Part shown: in pieces, positions 37,737-46,265 of the stretch
How the letters are laid out: every line of letters begins with the position of its first letter
How positions within the stretch are numbered: position 1 is the first letter of the stretch
DNA from: a beta proteobacterium CB
Lineage (GTDB): Bacteria > Pseudomonadota > Gammaproteobacteria > Burkholderiales > Burkholderiaceae
Direction of reading: 5' to 3'
Assembly: GCA_000342265.1 (NCBI GenBank)
Contig: CP004348.1
Location: forward strand, 1,488,001-1,552,000
DNA: 64,000 nucleotides
Notes under the pieces: model-generated
The model's database searches: none
Seen by the model: only the letters and a program-made list of their open reading frames with translations
What the model was told of the DNA's origin: nothing
Position numbers and translations under genes: made by a program

Positions 37737-37798
37737 ACATAAATAGATCCTCAGAAAAACGCCTTACACCAGGTTCTGACCTGATGTATTTTTATGAA

Positions 37799-38401
37799 TC
37801 AGAAATGGTTTTCTATCACCATCTCTGATTCAGGGATGAAGCCTGGCTTTGGCCAAGCGGCTTGCACGCCCTTTCCAATGGCTAACATTGCAGCAATCGC
37901 ATAGTCTTTCGGCAGATGAATCAGCTCAGCAACCTTATCGAAATCAAATCCCACCATCGGGCATGAGTCATAACCCATTCCTTTGGCGGCCAGCATCAAG
38001 GTCTGCAGCATGATGCCGGCAGAACGCATTGCTTCATCTCTTTGCAACTGCTCTTTGCCTGCATAAAATGGATGAATCCAAGGCACCAAAATATCTTGAG
38101 CTTCTTTTGGGGCATTCACCCAATAGCGAGCAGGATCTTTTTCCCAGGCCTTGATATCCACAGTAACTACAAACAATAAGGAAGCGTCAGTCACCTGTGC
38201 TTGATTGTTTGCTGCTGCGCGCAATTGGGTTCTTAGAGCCTTATCTGTCACATTGACTAAACGCCAGTGCTGAATGTTGAACGATGATGGTGCAAGCTTG
38301 GCTAACTCAATCAGCTGATTAGTTTCTTGTTGAGTAAATTGATGGGTAGGATCAAAGTACTTCACTGATCTACGTTCACGAATGGCGTCAAAGGTATTCA
38401 T
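37799..38401 (-). CDS. Nitroreductase family protein
   Basis: 200 residues: RERRSVKYFDP at the N-terminus, LAPSSFNIQHWRLVNV in the FMN-binding region and a GMGYDSCPMVGFD loop. This is the NfsB/malonic semialdehyde reductase-like flavin reductase fold. It probably reduces nitro or quinone compounds, or an enal, with NAD(P)H. It is a single gene. Confidence 0.87.
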   Translation of the reverse strand: MNTFDAIRERRSVKYFDPTHQFTQQETNQLIELAKLAPSSFNIQHWRLVNVTDKALRTQLRAAANNQAQVTDASLLFVVTVDIKAWEKDPARYWVNAPKEAQDILVPWIHPFYAGKEQLQRDEAMRSAGIMLQTLMLAAKGMGYDSCPMVGFDFDKVAELIHLPKDYAIAAMLAIGKGVQAAWPKPGFIPESEMVIENHF

Positions 38402-38450
38402 AGGCTTTCTTTGTTTCTGGGGTAAGTGGTTTATTCAATGTTAACTCTGT

Positions 38451-38639
38451 TCATTCTCTATTTTCATGTATCAAAGTCCGCATCACAGTATTACGGATAA
38501 ATTGCTTCTCATAATGTCGATTGCGCCGAGATTTCTTTGCGGTAGAGCGCTGATCTCTACGCTTGTCAGTCACAAGCTCATTAAGCCGACTTAAATCTTC
38601 AAGATCTTGGATTTGGTTAGGTGAATCGCGACGCGGCAT
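38451..38639 (-). CDS. Small basic hypothetical protein
   Basis: 62 residues, highly charged (many K, R and E), with no membrane segment and no recognised domain. It lies between the nitroreductase gene and the classical photolyase gene on the same strand. No clear ribosome binding site is visible, so it is a plausible but unproven gene. Confidence 0.4.
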   Translation of the reverse strand: MPRRDSPNQIQDLEDLSRLNELVTDKRRDQRSTAKKSRRNRHYEKQFIRNTVMRTLIHENRE

Positions 38640-38708
38640 GATGTCGATTTTTAATCAAAAGTATTTCCTTACTGATATTTTGCATCACTTTGTACGCTGG
38701 CGCATGGG

Positions 38709-40226
38709 CTAGAACAGCGCCATCTGAGAGGGGTCAGAGTCGACTTTCTTTTTTACTGCTTTTACTTGTTTTAGCTTTACGGCGCCATCTTGCTCTTTTA
38801 TTTTTGGGGCCTTAGGCTTACCCCCTGTCCTAATTTGGGTTACCGCTGCCTTAGCTTGTTTGTGTACCCACTTAAAATCTACTAGAGGTTGGGGATAAAA
38901 GTCAGTTTCTGTCCAGCCAGCCAAGGAACGTAAATTTGGCGTCATCTTCCAGGGCTCATATATCCACGTTTGACTTACTTGCCGCAGCTCAGGAACCCAC
39001 TGTTTGACAAAGTGCCCATCGGCATCCAAATCCATCGCCTGCGATACGGGGTTGTAAATCCTCAGAACGGTATTACCCATCATGCCGCTTTGCATTTGGA
39101 TTTGCGAATAATGAATGCCCGGCTCAAAATCTACAAATAATTTCGCCAAGTCATTGGCTACCGGCTTCCATGGCAGGGATAAGGAGAAGGTTGCAGCAGA
39201 AACTAACATGGCCCGCATCCGGAAATTCAGCCAGCCGTTGTGATGTAAGAAGCGCATACATGCGTCAACTAGAGGCCAACCCGTATTACCAGTACGCCAA
39301 GCTTCAAACTTTGCCTGATCAAAGGGACGTTCCAATTGCGCCATTTTCGACATCATCGGTAGAGTCTCTATGCTGCATCGGGTTTCAAAAGTTTGTATCC
39401 AATGGCAATGCCACCATAACCTCCTGGAGAATGCCGCTAAGCTCTTTGCCCACTGTCGATTCGGCGCCCACTCACCTCTTTCAGCAGTGCGCTGTGCCAC
39501 CTCTTTCAGGCTTAAGCAGCCGTATGTCAGGTAAGGACTTAATCTTGAGCAAGCCGACTCTGCTGTAATGGGAGAGCTGATAGAGCCACTATAGGCCTCA
39601 CCTCGCCCCGTCAAGAAATCATGAAAGACTTCGAGCCCTTTGCTGCGACCACCCTGCTGCCTTCCATGACAGGGGTGGTCATCAATACAGACGTCGATTG
39701 GCCAATTAGCTGGCTCTAAACCATTTTTCAAACTAACAAATTGAGCTTGCTCTGGAATCTGCAGGAGCGGCTTTGCAACCCAGCTTATCCAATGCTCCAT
39801 AAATGTGGTGCCTCTGGCTGAGACTGGTCGACACACGCCATTTTGAGAATACTCATGCCAGTCCAATTGATGTGCTTGGCACCACTCTGCTACCTTTTTA
39901 TCACGCTGATAGGTCCAGTCAATACCGGTCTCTATATGACTATGCAGTGTAAATTGACCGCGCTCTTGATACAGAGTCTCCAAAAAATCAATAACCCTTC
40001 CCTGATGAACCACCAAGGTGGCACCTAGAACCTTGAGCTGATCGGAAAGATCTAAGAGTGATTCACGGACAAAATGCCACTGACGATTACTCGTATTATC
40101 GAGCCGCCAATAATCAGGCTCAATAACGTAAAAGCAGACTGTAGGGCCACTCTCGCAGGCACGACACAGGGCTTCGTGATCGAATGTACGAAGATCTCGC
40201 TTAAACCAGACTGCCTGTAGAGCCAC
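38709..40226 (-). CDS. Classical cryptochrome/DNA photolyase family protein
   Basis: 505 residues: QAVWFKRDLRTFDHEALCRA at the start of the antenna domain, then an FAD domain with LTYGCLSLKEVAQR, WRTGNTGWPLVDACMRFL and WLNFRMRAM. It differs from both other photolyases of this window. It lacks DASH C-terminal motifs, and the FeS cysteines are absent. It has a long C-terminal tail, rich in lysine, that may be disordered. It is likely a light-dependent pyrimidine dimer repair enzyme or a photoreceptor. Confidence 0.88.
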   Translation of the reverse strand: MALQAVWFKRDLRTFDHEALCRACESGPTVCFYVIEPDYWRLDNTSNRQWHFVRESLLDLSDQLKVLGATLVVHQGRVIDFLETLYQERGQFTLHSHIETGIDWTYQRDKKVAEWCQAHQLDWHEYSQNGVCRPVSARGTTFMEHWISWVAKPLLQIPEQAQFVSLKNGLEPANWPIDVCIDDHPCHGRQQGGRSKGLEVFHDFLTGRGEAYSGSISSPITAESACSRLSPYLTYGCLSLKEVAQRTAERGEWAPNRQWAKSLAAFSRRLWWHCHWIQTFETRCSIETLPMMSKMAQLERPFDQAKFEAWRTGNTGWPLVDACMRFLHHNGWLNFRMRAMLVSAATFSLSLPWKPVANDLAKLFVDFEPGIHYSQIQMQSGMMGNTVLRIYNPVSQAMDLDADGHFVKQWVPELRQVSQTWIYEPWKMTPNLRSLAGWTETDFYPQPLVDFKWVHKQAKAAVTQIRTGGKPKAPKIKEQDGAVKLKQVKAVKKKVDSDPSQMALF

Positions 40227-40261
40227 AAATATAGCCTCAATAATGAATCAGAATATGAAAT

Positions 40262-40276
40262 CTACTGTAACAGTAG
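40262..40276. promoter_or_regulatory. Palindrome upstream of the classical photolyase gene
   Basis: CTACTGT-a-ACAGTAG, two 7-bp perfect arms around one base, 36-50 bp upstream of the photolyase start. It is a candidate operator; the regulator is not known. Confidence 0.4.
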
Positions 40277-40350
40277 CTGCGTCATTGTGCACAGACCAAT
40301 GAAGGCTATATAGGTCAGCGCTATCGCAAGTTAGATCTAATCGTGCTCAG

Positions 40351-40370
40351 AATATTGTCGTAATATTGTC
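40351..40370. repeat. Tandem 9-bp repeat with 11-bp period in the photolyase/gpx intergenic region
   Basis: AATATTGTC occurs at 40351-40359 and again at 40362-40370, so the copies lie on the same DNA face about one helical turn apart. The region is 287 bp without a gene and is divergent between the photolyase and glutathione peroxidase genes. It could be a binding site for a regulator of either gene. Confidence 0.4.
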
Positions 40371-40513
40371 CAAGCTTTCTAATGAGCAAGTGGATTGGCT
40401 TTCAAGGATTCATTAGAAATATCCGGCATCAAAACCCCCTTATTTTGTGAATCAGCGAGGATTATTAATTTGGGCTACATTGGTGTTCATTATTTAAAGA
40501 ACTACCCAACACT

Positions 40514-40987
40514 GTGCTCTCTAACATTCCACTGACACGTCTAAACGATGACCCTGAAAATCTACTCGACTATGCCGGTAAGGTGTTGTTGGTAGTTAAT
40601 GTCGCCAGTCATTGTGGGTTTACCTCTCAATACAAAGAGTTGCAAGCTCTGTACACCGAGTTTGCACAACAAGGCTTTGAGATCCTTGCTTTTCCTTGTG
40701 ATCAATTTGGAGGTCAAGAACCCGGTACCCCAGAGCAGATTGCTCATTTCTGCTCCGAAAAATATCAGGTTACCTTCCCCGTCTTTCAAAAGACAGATGT
40801 CAATGGCGCCAACTCCCATCAGCTCTTTGATTATTTAAAAACCGCTGTGCCAGGATTGCTTGGTACAGAGGCGATTAAGTGGAACTTCACCAAGTTTCTG
40901 CTCAATCGCGATGGCTTGCCAGTTAAGCGATATGCCTCAGCAACGACCCCAATGAACATTCGTGCTGATATTCAACAATTACTTTAA
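40514..40987 (+). CDS. Glutathione peroxidase family thiol peroxidase
   Basis: 157 residues with NVASHCGFTSQY (peroxidatic Cys34), PCDQFGGQEPGTPEQI with Gln68 (catalytic tetrad) and KWNFTKFL (Trp123, Asn124). The usual PCNQF has Asp in place of Asn. Bacterial members of this kind use thioredoxin as reductant. The start is GTG at 40514; the frame has no good upstream ribosome binding site. It lies 12 bp upstream of folE, suggesting one transcription unit. Confidence 0.88.
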   Translation: MLSNIPLTRLNDDPENLLDYAGKVLLVVNVASHCGFTSQYKELQALYTEFAQQGFEILAFPCDQFGGQEPGTPEQIAHFCSEKYQVTFPVFQKTDVNGANSHQLFDYLKTAVPGLLGTEAIKWNFTKFLLNRDGLPVKRYASATTPMNIRADIQQLL

Positions 40988-40999
40988 TTTATTCAATCC

Positions 41000-41689
41000 A
41001 TGAATCAGAACGATGGCATCCCCCTTTCAGAAGTTATTCGCAAACGCATCAAGACTAAAAAAGCCCGCTTTCATGCAAATGACAATATTGCGGCTTTTAT
41101 TAAGCCAGGTGAATTAGAGGTTTTAATTGATGAAGTTGCTGAAAAGATGCAATCGGTATTAGAGAGTCTGGTTATCGATACGCAAAGTGACCACAATACT
41201 AAAAATACTAGTAAGCGAGTTGCAAAAATGTTTGTCAATGAGGTGTTCAACGGCCGTTACGTTGAAAAGCCCTCACTCACTCAATTTCCCAATATCAGCC
41301 AGTTAAATGAACTCATGATTATTGGTCCGATTACTGTGCGTAGCGCCTGCTCTCATCACCTTTGTCCCATCATGGGTAGAGTCTGGATTGGGATATTACC
41401 CAATAAGAATTCAGCCTTAATTGGGCTATCCAAATACTCCCGCCTAACCGATTGGGTTATGAGTCGCCCCCAGATTCAAGAGGAGGCTGTAGTTGAGCTG
41501 GCAGACATGATTGAAGAGGGGGTGAAACCCACAGGTGTTGCTATCGTGATGGAAGCCGATCACTTTTGTATGCAGTGGCGCGGTGTCAAAGATGGAGATT
41601 CAAAAATGATTAATAGCGTGATGCGAGGATCATTCTTAAAAGACTCCAATCTTCGTAGAGAATTTTTATCTCTTATTACCCGCTCCTAA
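41000..41689 (+). CDS. folE: GTP cyclohydrolase I
   Basis: 229 residues. Zinc ligands lie in SACSHHLCPIMG (Cys and His) and HFCMQWRGV (Cys), typical of type IA GTP cyclohydrolase. It converts GTP to dihydroneopterin triphosphate, the first step to folate and pterin. The location between a glutathione peroxidase and a FolB-like gene, beside photolyases, suggests that it feeds the pterin/folate antenna pathway or light-inducible cofactor supply. Confidence 0.9.
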   Translation: MNQNDGIPLSEVIRKRIKTKKARFHANDNIAAFIKPGELEVLIDEVAEKMQSVLESLVIDTQSDHNTKNTSKRVAKMFVNEVFNGRYVEKPSLTQFPNISQLNELMIIGPITVRSACSHHLCPIMGRVWIGILPNKNSALIGLSKYSRLTDWVMSRPQIQEEAVVELADMIEEGVKPTGVAIVMEADHFCMQWRGVKDGDSKMINSVMRGSFLKDSNLRREFLSLITRS

Positions 41690-41713
41690 TAAAACCTAGC
41701 AAGAGAGTCCTGT

Positions 41714-42106
41714 ATGCCATCTAGTGCGTTTGTAGAACTGAGAGATCTGGTGCTAAGCACCCAAATAGGAACTTACGCTCCAGGCGCAGTCATTCCTGAT
41801 CGGCACCTATTGGATCTTACTTTAGCCATTGACCCCCAGCTTGTTTTGATTGCCGATGATGTCATGAGCAACGTCTTTGACTATGACCCACTCGTTTTGC
41901 AAATAGATCAACTGGCAGCAGATGGTCATTATGAAACCCAAGAACGCTTAATGACCCGAATCGTTGAAGCTTGCGCACGGTACCCACAAATTCAATCCCT
42001 AACGATAAGTCTACGCAAGACTCGGGTCAGACAAGGCTCAGGCACCCTTGGTATACGCCTAGAGATTAATGCCCAAACTCTTAATCAGATGAGATCAATA
42101 ATCTAG
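41714..42106 (+). CDS. Dihydroneopterin aldolase-like protein (FolB family)
   Basis: 130 residues: FVELRDLVLSTQIGTYAPGA, then DYDPLVLQIDQLAADGHYETQERL and TISLRKTRVRQGSG, in the order of FolB. By eye the glutamate that is catalytic in classical FolB (the position after IGxHxxE) is occupied by Gly24, so it may differ in substrate or activity. It lies 24 bp after folE. Its stop codon shares CTAG with the convergent glycosyltransferase. Confidence 0.75.
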   Translation: MPSSAFVELRDLVLSTQIGTYAPGAVIPDRHLLDLTLAIDPQLVLIADDVMSNVFDYDPLVLQIDQLAADGHYETQERLMTRIVEACARYPQIQSLTISLRKTRVRQGSGTLGIRLEINAQTLNQMRSII

Positions 42107-42750
42107 ACAGTCTCTTCAATCGCCTCAATTAGATGGTCGTACTTTAAGAAGTTTTCCCGATGCCTTCTGTAATACAGTAGCCCCTCTTTCAGGCTAGCGA
42201 CGCTAGCACCCTGCTCTAACATTTTGTCCCAGAGATTCCAATCCTCTTGGGCATGCACTCCGTCGGCGTACCTGCGCTTGTATCCAATTTTCTGGGCCAA
42301 TGTGGTGCGATACATCATGGAGCCATGATGTTTGCCTTCCCGATCCCAATACAAATCACCTTGATAGGGAACGGTTTCACCAGGTACGCGATCATGAATC
42401 TCTTCCTTGAGCTCACCAGTGACCACGATGTCGTAGGTCACAATATCAGCACTCGCTTTGGACAGTAGCTCGATAGCATCCGAGCGCAACCAATTGTCAG
42501 CACCAATAAATAAGGAGTATTCGGTATCAATTCGGGATAACAGATCATGAAAGTTATCGACCGTACCTAAGTTTTGGGGTCTAAAGATGTATTCAATTCC
42601 GGGGTAGAGATTAGGTAAGTGCGCGCAATCATGAGCACCATCATCGGCAAAAATAATGCGCCTAGGCGCTACTGTTTGAGAGAGCAAAGACTCAATGCAG
42701 TGGGCTGCAAGGTGGCCATACTGATAGGAGGCGATAACGACTGTAATCAT
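42103..42750 (-). CDS. Family 2 glycosyltransferase
   Basis: 215 residues with ITVVIASYQYGHLAAHCIESLLSQT, the GT-A fold start, and FIGADNWLRSDAIELL (nucleotide and metal binding D-x-D-like region), then QEDWNLWDKM. It transfers an activated sugar to an unknown acceptor. It is convergent with the FolB-like gene with stops sharing CTAG. Confidence 0.82.
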   Translation of the reverse strand: MITVVIASYQYGHLAAHCIESLLSQTVAPRRIIFADDGAHDCAHLPNLYPGIEYIFRPQNLGTVDNFHDLLSRIDTEYSLFIGADNWLRSDAIELLSKASADIVTYDIVVTGELKEEIHDRVPGETVPYQGDLYWDREGKHHGSMMYRTTLAQKIGYKRRYADGVHAQEDWNLWDKMLEQGASVASLKEGLLYYRRHRENFLKYDHLIEAIEETV

Positions 42751-42798
42751 AGTGCTGGCATTAGAGCACGGATAGAAGTCATTTGTATTTTTGAGGAC

Positions 42799-42826
42799 AA
42801 AAAAATACCAACCCTAGGGTTGGTAT
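42799..42826 (-). terminator. Terminator of the amidohydrolase gene
   Basis: Perfect palindrome 42805-42826 (effectively a 9-bp stem, CTAG loop). On the minus strand it is followed by T residues (opposite 42799-42804). It lies about 22 bp beyond the amidohydrolase stop. Confidence 0.85.
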
Positions 42827-42847
42827 GGTTCGGCCTTAGCAAAGCAC

Positions 42848-44554
42848 CTATTTCAAACTAACTAGCTTACCGTCAATCCAAGTTTCTTTAACCTTAATAT
42901 TACGAATTTCTGCTGGCGGGGTCTTGCGTGGATTCTTCTCCAGCACCACTAAGTCAGCTTGCTTACCTACTTCCAAACTACCCACAATATTGTCGGCAAA
43001 GATTTGATATGCAGCATCGATAGTAATCGCACGAATTGCATCATCAACCGAAACAGCTTGAGTTGGCCCAAGCACTTTTTGTGGGGGCAGTTGCCATAGG
43101 CGCGTTACCTCTTCGCTGACATAGTTCAAAGGTCCGACATTAGAAACCGGTGAATCACTATGCAGCGTAAATTTACCGCCCGCACGCTTAAAGTCTCCGG
43201 CTGGATCAATTCGCTCAGCGCGCTCAGGCCCAATAATGTGATTATTAAATGCTGCACCCCAGTAATCAACGTGGCCAATAGTAAAGCTTGGTATCACACC
43301 CAATTTGACCGCCTTTTTAACGTGCTCTGGGTGATTAACCGTGAAATGCTCAATACGCAAACGACGCTCTTGTGGATTAGGATTGCCCGCCAATAATTTG
43401 GAGTAGCTATTCAAAGCCTGATCAATTGCCTTATCACCATTTGAGTGCGAAGAAATTTGCCAGCCTTGATCAAAGTATGACTTCATGGAAGCATAGATAT
43501 CAGCGTCTTTATAGTTCAATGCCCCGCTCCACTTACTATCTTTTGGATAGGTGTAAGGCTGGTTGAGTGCTGCAGTTAAACCTTGCGTAGAACCATCGGT
43601 AATATATTTGATACCAACGAAGCGTAACTTATCATCGCCTTCATTCGGCTTGATAGCGTTGTAGCCAGCAGGCAAAGTCTCACTAAATAAGTATCCGCGG
43701 ACTCGAATGGGTGATGCATTCTTTGCAAAAATCGCCTTATAAATTGCGATCTCTTTATCAACACCAAAATTACCGCCAACACTCATATCAGAGGCCGTTG
43801 TTACACCGGTAGATGCCATTTTCTTCATGGTGCCTTGAATGGCCGCAAATAATTGCTCTTCCGTTGGGTTCGGCATTTTGGACATGAATGGCAAATAAGT
43901 TGGTGGCTCTACTAGCTTGCCAGTCAGCTGACCCTTTGCATCTTTCACGTAAATACCGCCACCAGCAGGATTTAGAGTTTTATTGGTAACCCCTGCAAGC
44001 TCTAAAGCCTTGTGATTGACGTAGCCGATATGGCCGGATTGGTTCACGATAAAAATAGGAACTGTCGTAGATACTTTATCTAAATCATCAGCAGTGAGTT
44101 CTGCCATAAATGGAGTTGTACGTGATGGATCAACACCAAAGCCAAATAACCAACCACCAGCAGGCACATTCTTTAGTCCTGCTTTCATTTTCTGAATTAA
44201 GGTTTCTTTAGTGTCATAAGGCAAAGTGAAATTACTCAGATTCAAGCCAAGACCCTCAAAGACTGCAGTCACCATGATGTGCACATGAGGCTCTACAAAG
44301 CCCGGCATCAAGGTTTGGCCTTGCAGATCAATCACCTTGGTATTACTGGCCTGCCACTCTTTGGTAACCGCATCTTTAGTTCCAACGGCAACAATCTTGC
44401 CATTCTGTACAGCTAGTGCCTGAACTTCTTCATTCTTGGCATTAACTGTAACGATGGGTCCACCATAGAAAATAGTGTCTGCATTGCCTTTAGCAAAGGT
44501 AAGAGCACAATGCGCAATCAATAGAGATGTGAGTAACTTGGGTGCGAATTTCAT
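42848..44554 (-). CDS. Periplasmic amidohydrolase (amidohydrolase family 3)
   Basis: 568 residues with a signal peptide (cleavage near LTFAKG). Metal-binding motifs are VEPHVHI, SHSNGDKAID, RIEHFTVNH and LHSDSPVSN, as in PF07969 amidohydrolases. The substrate is unknown; related enzymes hydrolyse N-substituted formamides or similar. The gene upstream (44607) encodes an outer-membrane protein 52 bp away. Confidence 0.87.
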   Translation of the reverse strand: MKFAPKLLTSLLIAHCALTFAKGNADTIFYGGPIVTVNAKNEEVQALAVQNGKIVAVGTKDAVTKEWQASNTKVIDLQGQTLMPGFVEPHVHIMVTAVFEGLGLNLSNFTLPYDTKETLIQKMKAGLKNVPAGGWLFGFGVDPSRTTPFMAELTADDLDKVSTTVPIFIVNQSGHIGYVNHKALELAGVTNKTLNPAGGGIYVKDAKGQLTGKLVEPPTYLPFMSKMPNPTEEQLFAAIQGTMKKMASTGVTTASDMSVGGNFGVDKEIAIYKAIFAKNASPIRVRGYLFSETLPAGYNAIKPNEGDDKLRFVGIKYITDGSTQGLTAALNQPYTYPKDSKWSGALNYKDADIYASMKSYFDQGWQISSHSNGDKAIDQALNSYSKLLAGNPNPQERRLRIEHFTVNHPEHVKKAVKLGVIPSFTIGHVDYWGAAFNNHIIGPERAERIDPAGDFKRAGGKFTLHSDSPVSNVGPLNYVSEEVTRLWQLPPQKVLGPTQAVSVDDAIRAITIDAAYQIFADNIVGSLEVGKQADLVVLEKNPRKTPPAEIRNIKVKETWIDGKLVSLK

Positions 44555-44606
44555 ATTTACTTCCTAGATGTGAATAGCGATTATTTAAGGATTATTTGAA
44601 ACTTAC

Positions 44607-45380
44607 TTAAAATTTGAATGTCACCGCCACTTGTGGGCCGTACATGGTTGTTTTTTGGAGGACACCGCCATCCTTCATGTCGTAGTACAGAGCGCGGTAG
44701 GTTAAGGATGCATCTATCAATTGGTTAAATGTTTTACCGACCCCTGCCATGGCTTGCCAAGTTAAGTTGGTTGTACCGCCGCCACTACCAACGTCCCCGT
44801 AGAACGGTACATACCAAGTGGAATCTGCAATACGATAACGACCTTTTGCGCCCACTATAGGATCAATAGTAGAAGTTGTCTTAGATGCCGTGCCATACCC
44901 ACTCACACTCAAGGTTGCGGTTGCATAAATTGCACGCACTCCGAGTAAGGCGTCTACATATGCGTCTTTGGTATTGGCAACCGTATAGGTAGCAACGCCC
45001 GTCAAGATCGTTTGCTGAAGAGTAATCTTATCGCCGACTGTATCCCCAGTATTTGGAATCGCACCCGTTTTTTGCAGTGTTGCAGAAACTACATCACCCA
45101 TCACACCCCATCGACCTTGATGGGCTTCAGCTGAAATCATGCCTCCTGATTTGAGATTGCTCACTACATCGCTGGATGTAAAGTCAGCAGATTTAGCTAG
45201 CCCACTATCTAGGCCAAGAGTGCCCTTAATCGCAGGAGCCCATAAGTATGGCGTCACCTCAAAGCGCCATTGATCTGAAACCTGTGGAATGGGGGATAGG
45301 TCTTCAGCAGCATCAGCATGGGTGATGAGTGCAGTTAAAGAAAAGATCCCTACAAGAGTCTTAATAAGAGTGTTTTTCAT
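44607..45380 (-). CDS. Outer-membrane beta-barrel protein
   Basis: About 257 residues from the ATG at 45380 (a TTG three codons upstream is possible). The signal peptide cleaves near HADAAED. Alternating beta strands follow (EVTPYLWAPAIKGTLGL, AVTFKF at the C-terminus, ending F). It resembles small OmpW-like or porin-family barrels. It may give the next enzyme its substrate, but this is inferred only from adjacency. Confidence 0.75.
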   Translation of the reverse strand: MKNTLIKTLVGIFSLTALITHADAAEDLSPIPQVSDQWRFEVTPYLWAPAIKGTLGLDSGLAKSADFTSSDVVSNLKSGGMISAEAHQGRWGVMGDVVSATLQKTGAIPNTGDTVGDKITLQQTILTGVATYTVANTKDAYVDALLGVRAIYATATLSVSGYGTASKTTSTIDPIVGAKGRYRIADSTWYVPFYGDVGSGGGTTNLTWQAMAGVGKTFNQLIDASLTYRALYYDMKDGGVLQKTTMYGPQVAVTFKF

Positions 45381-45512
45381 AATGGGCAAATGAATCCAGC
45401 TACATTTAAAAGATGCTAAAAATTACAACTGTTATTTTAGATGGCTTTGTGCGAAGAACTAAAGAGCAATTGAGCACCCGGATCAAATAAAACAAACCAG
45501 CTTGCATTCAAG

Positions 45513-46163
45513 CTATATTAAGTGCCCAGTCTTAACCAAGATTGTGCAACCTTCTTTGCTAAAGGGTTGATGCAAGCTCATGTGGGGACTTCTAATCCAT
45601 GAACCCGCAGGATAGCGCCCATGCTCATCTTCGAATACACCATCTACAACAAAAATTTCCTCACCGCCATAATGTTTATGTGGGTTGAAGTAAGTTTGCG
45701 GCGCCCATCTGACTAATGTAGAGCCTGTGCCCTGCCTCATCAGAGGCATTACAGTTAAACCAGGCACCATTCCCTGAAACCATGGCGCAGAATTCGTATC
45801 CACAATCTCACGCTCAGTCTGCTCAGGACCAAGATGTCTCAACTTGACAAAAAGAGTACAGCCGCTTTCGCTAAAAGGTGTATGAGATGAACCGGGGGGA
45901 TTCATGATGTAGGTACCGGGTGGATAACTTCCAGTCTCATCACTAAAGACCCCATCCAGCACCAAGATCTCTTCTCCAAATTCATGGGTATGGGCTGGAA
46001 ACTTGGCTCCAGCTTCGTATCGAACGATCGAGGTAGCCCTAGCTAGCTCATCACCCTGACGGTCAAACATACGCCTCTCAACCCCCAACGCAGGGCTTGG
46101 GATCCATGGCAAATCATGGTGATTGAGCGCTACACGCTTACTGTAGTCAGAATGAAGGTCCAT
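45513..46163 (-). CDS. Double ChrR-like cupin domain protein
   Basis: 216 residues made of two homologous cupin domains. Each has an FPAHTHEFGEEILVLDGVF-like core (first) or FNPHKHYGGEEIFVVDGVF (second), with H-x-H and the E at the usual metal positions, followed by PPGTYIMNPPGSSHTPF or PAGSWIRSPHMSLHQPF. These are like the cupin half of ChrR anti-sigma factors without the zinc-binding N-terminal part. Function is unknown. Confidence 0.8.
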   Translation of the reverse strand: MDLHSDYSKRVALNHHDLPWIPSPALGVERRMFDRQGDELARATSIVRYEAGAKFPAHTHEFGEEILVLDGVFSDETGSYPPGTYIMNPPGSSHTPFSESGCTLFVKLRHLGPEQTEREIVDTNSAPWFQGMVPGLTVMPLMRQGTGSTLVRWAPQTYFNPHKHYGGEEIFVVDGVFEDEHGRYPAGSWIRSPHMSLHQPFSKEGCTILVKTGHLI

Positions 46164-46231
46164 TAAAAATCTTTACAGTTATTCATTGGGATGGATAAGA
46201 ATAACAAGGGATTGAAATTGTTGCTTAAAAG

Positions 46232-46254
46232 AAAAAACCACCCGAAGGTGGTTT
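46232..46254 (-). terminator. Terminator of the choloylglycine hydrolase-like gene
   Basis: 8-bp stem AAACCACC/GGTGGTTT with a CGAA loop. On the minus strand the stem continues into a T run (opposite 46232-46237). It lies about 12 bp past the stop codon. Confidence 0.85.
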
Positions 46255-46265
46255 AGTGGAGATGT

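Noticed and set aside
38451-38639. Small basic frame considered as a regulator of the photolyase gene
   Set aside because: No DNA-binding motif visible; kept only as a hypothetical gene with low confidence.
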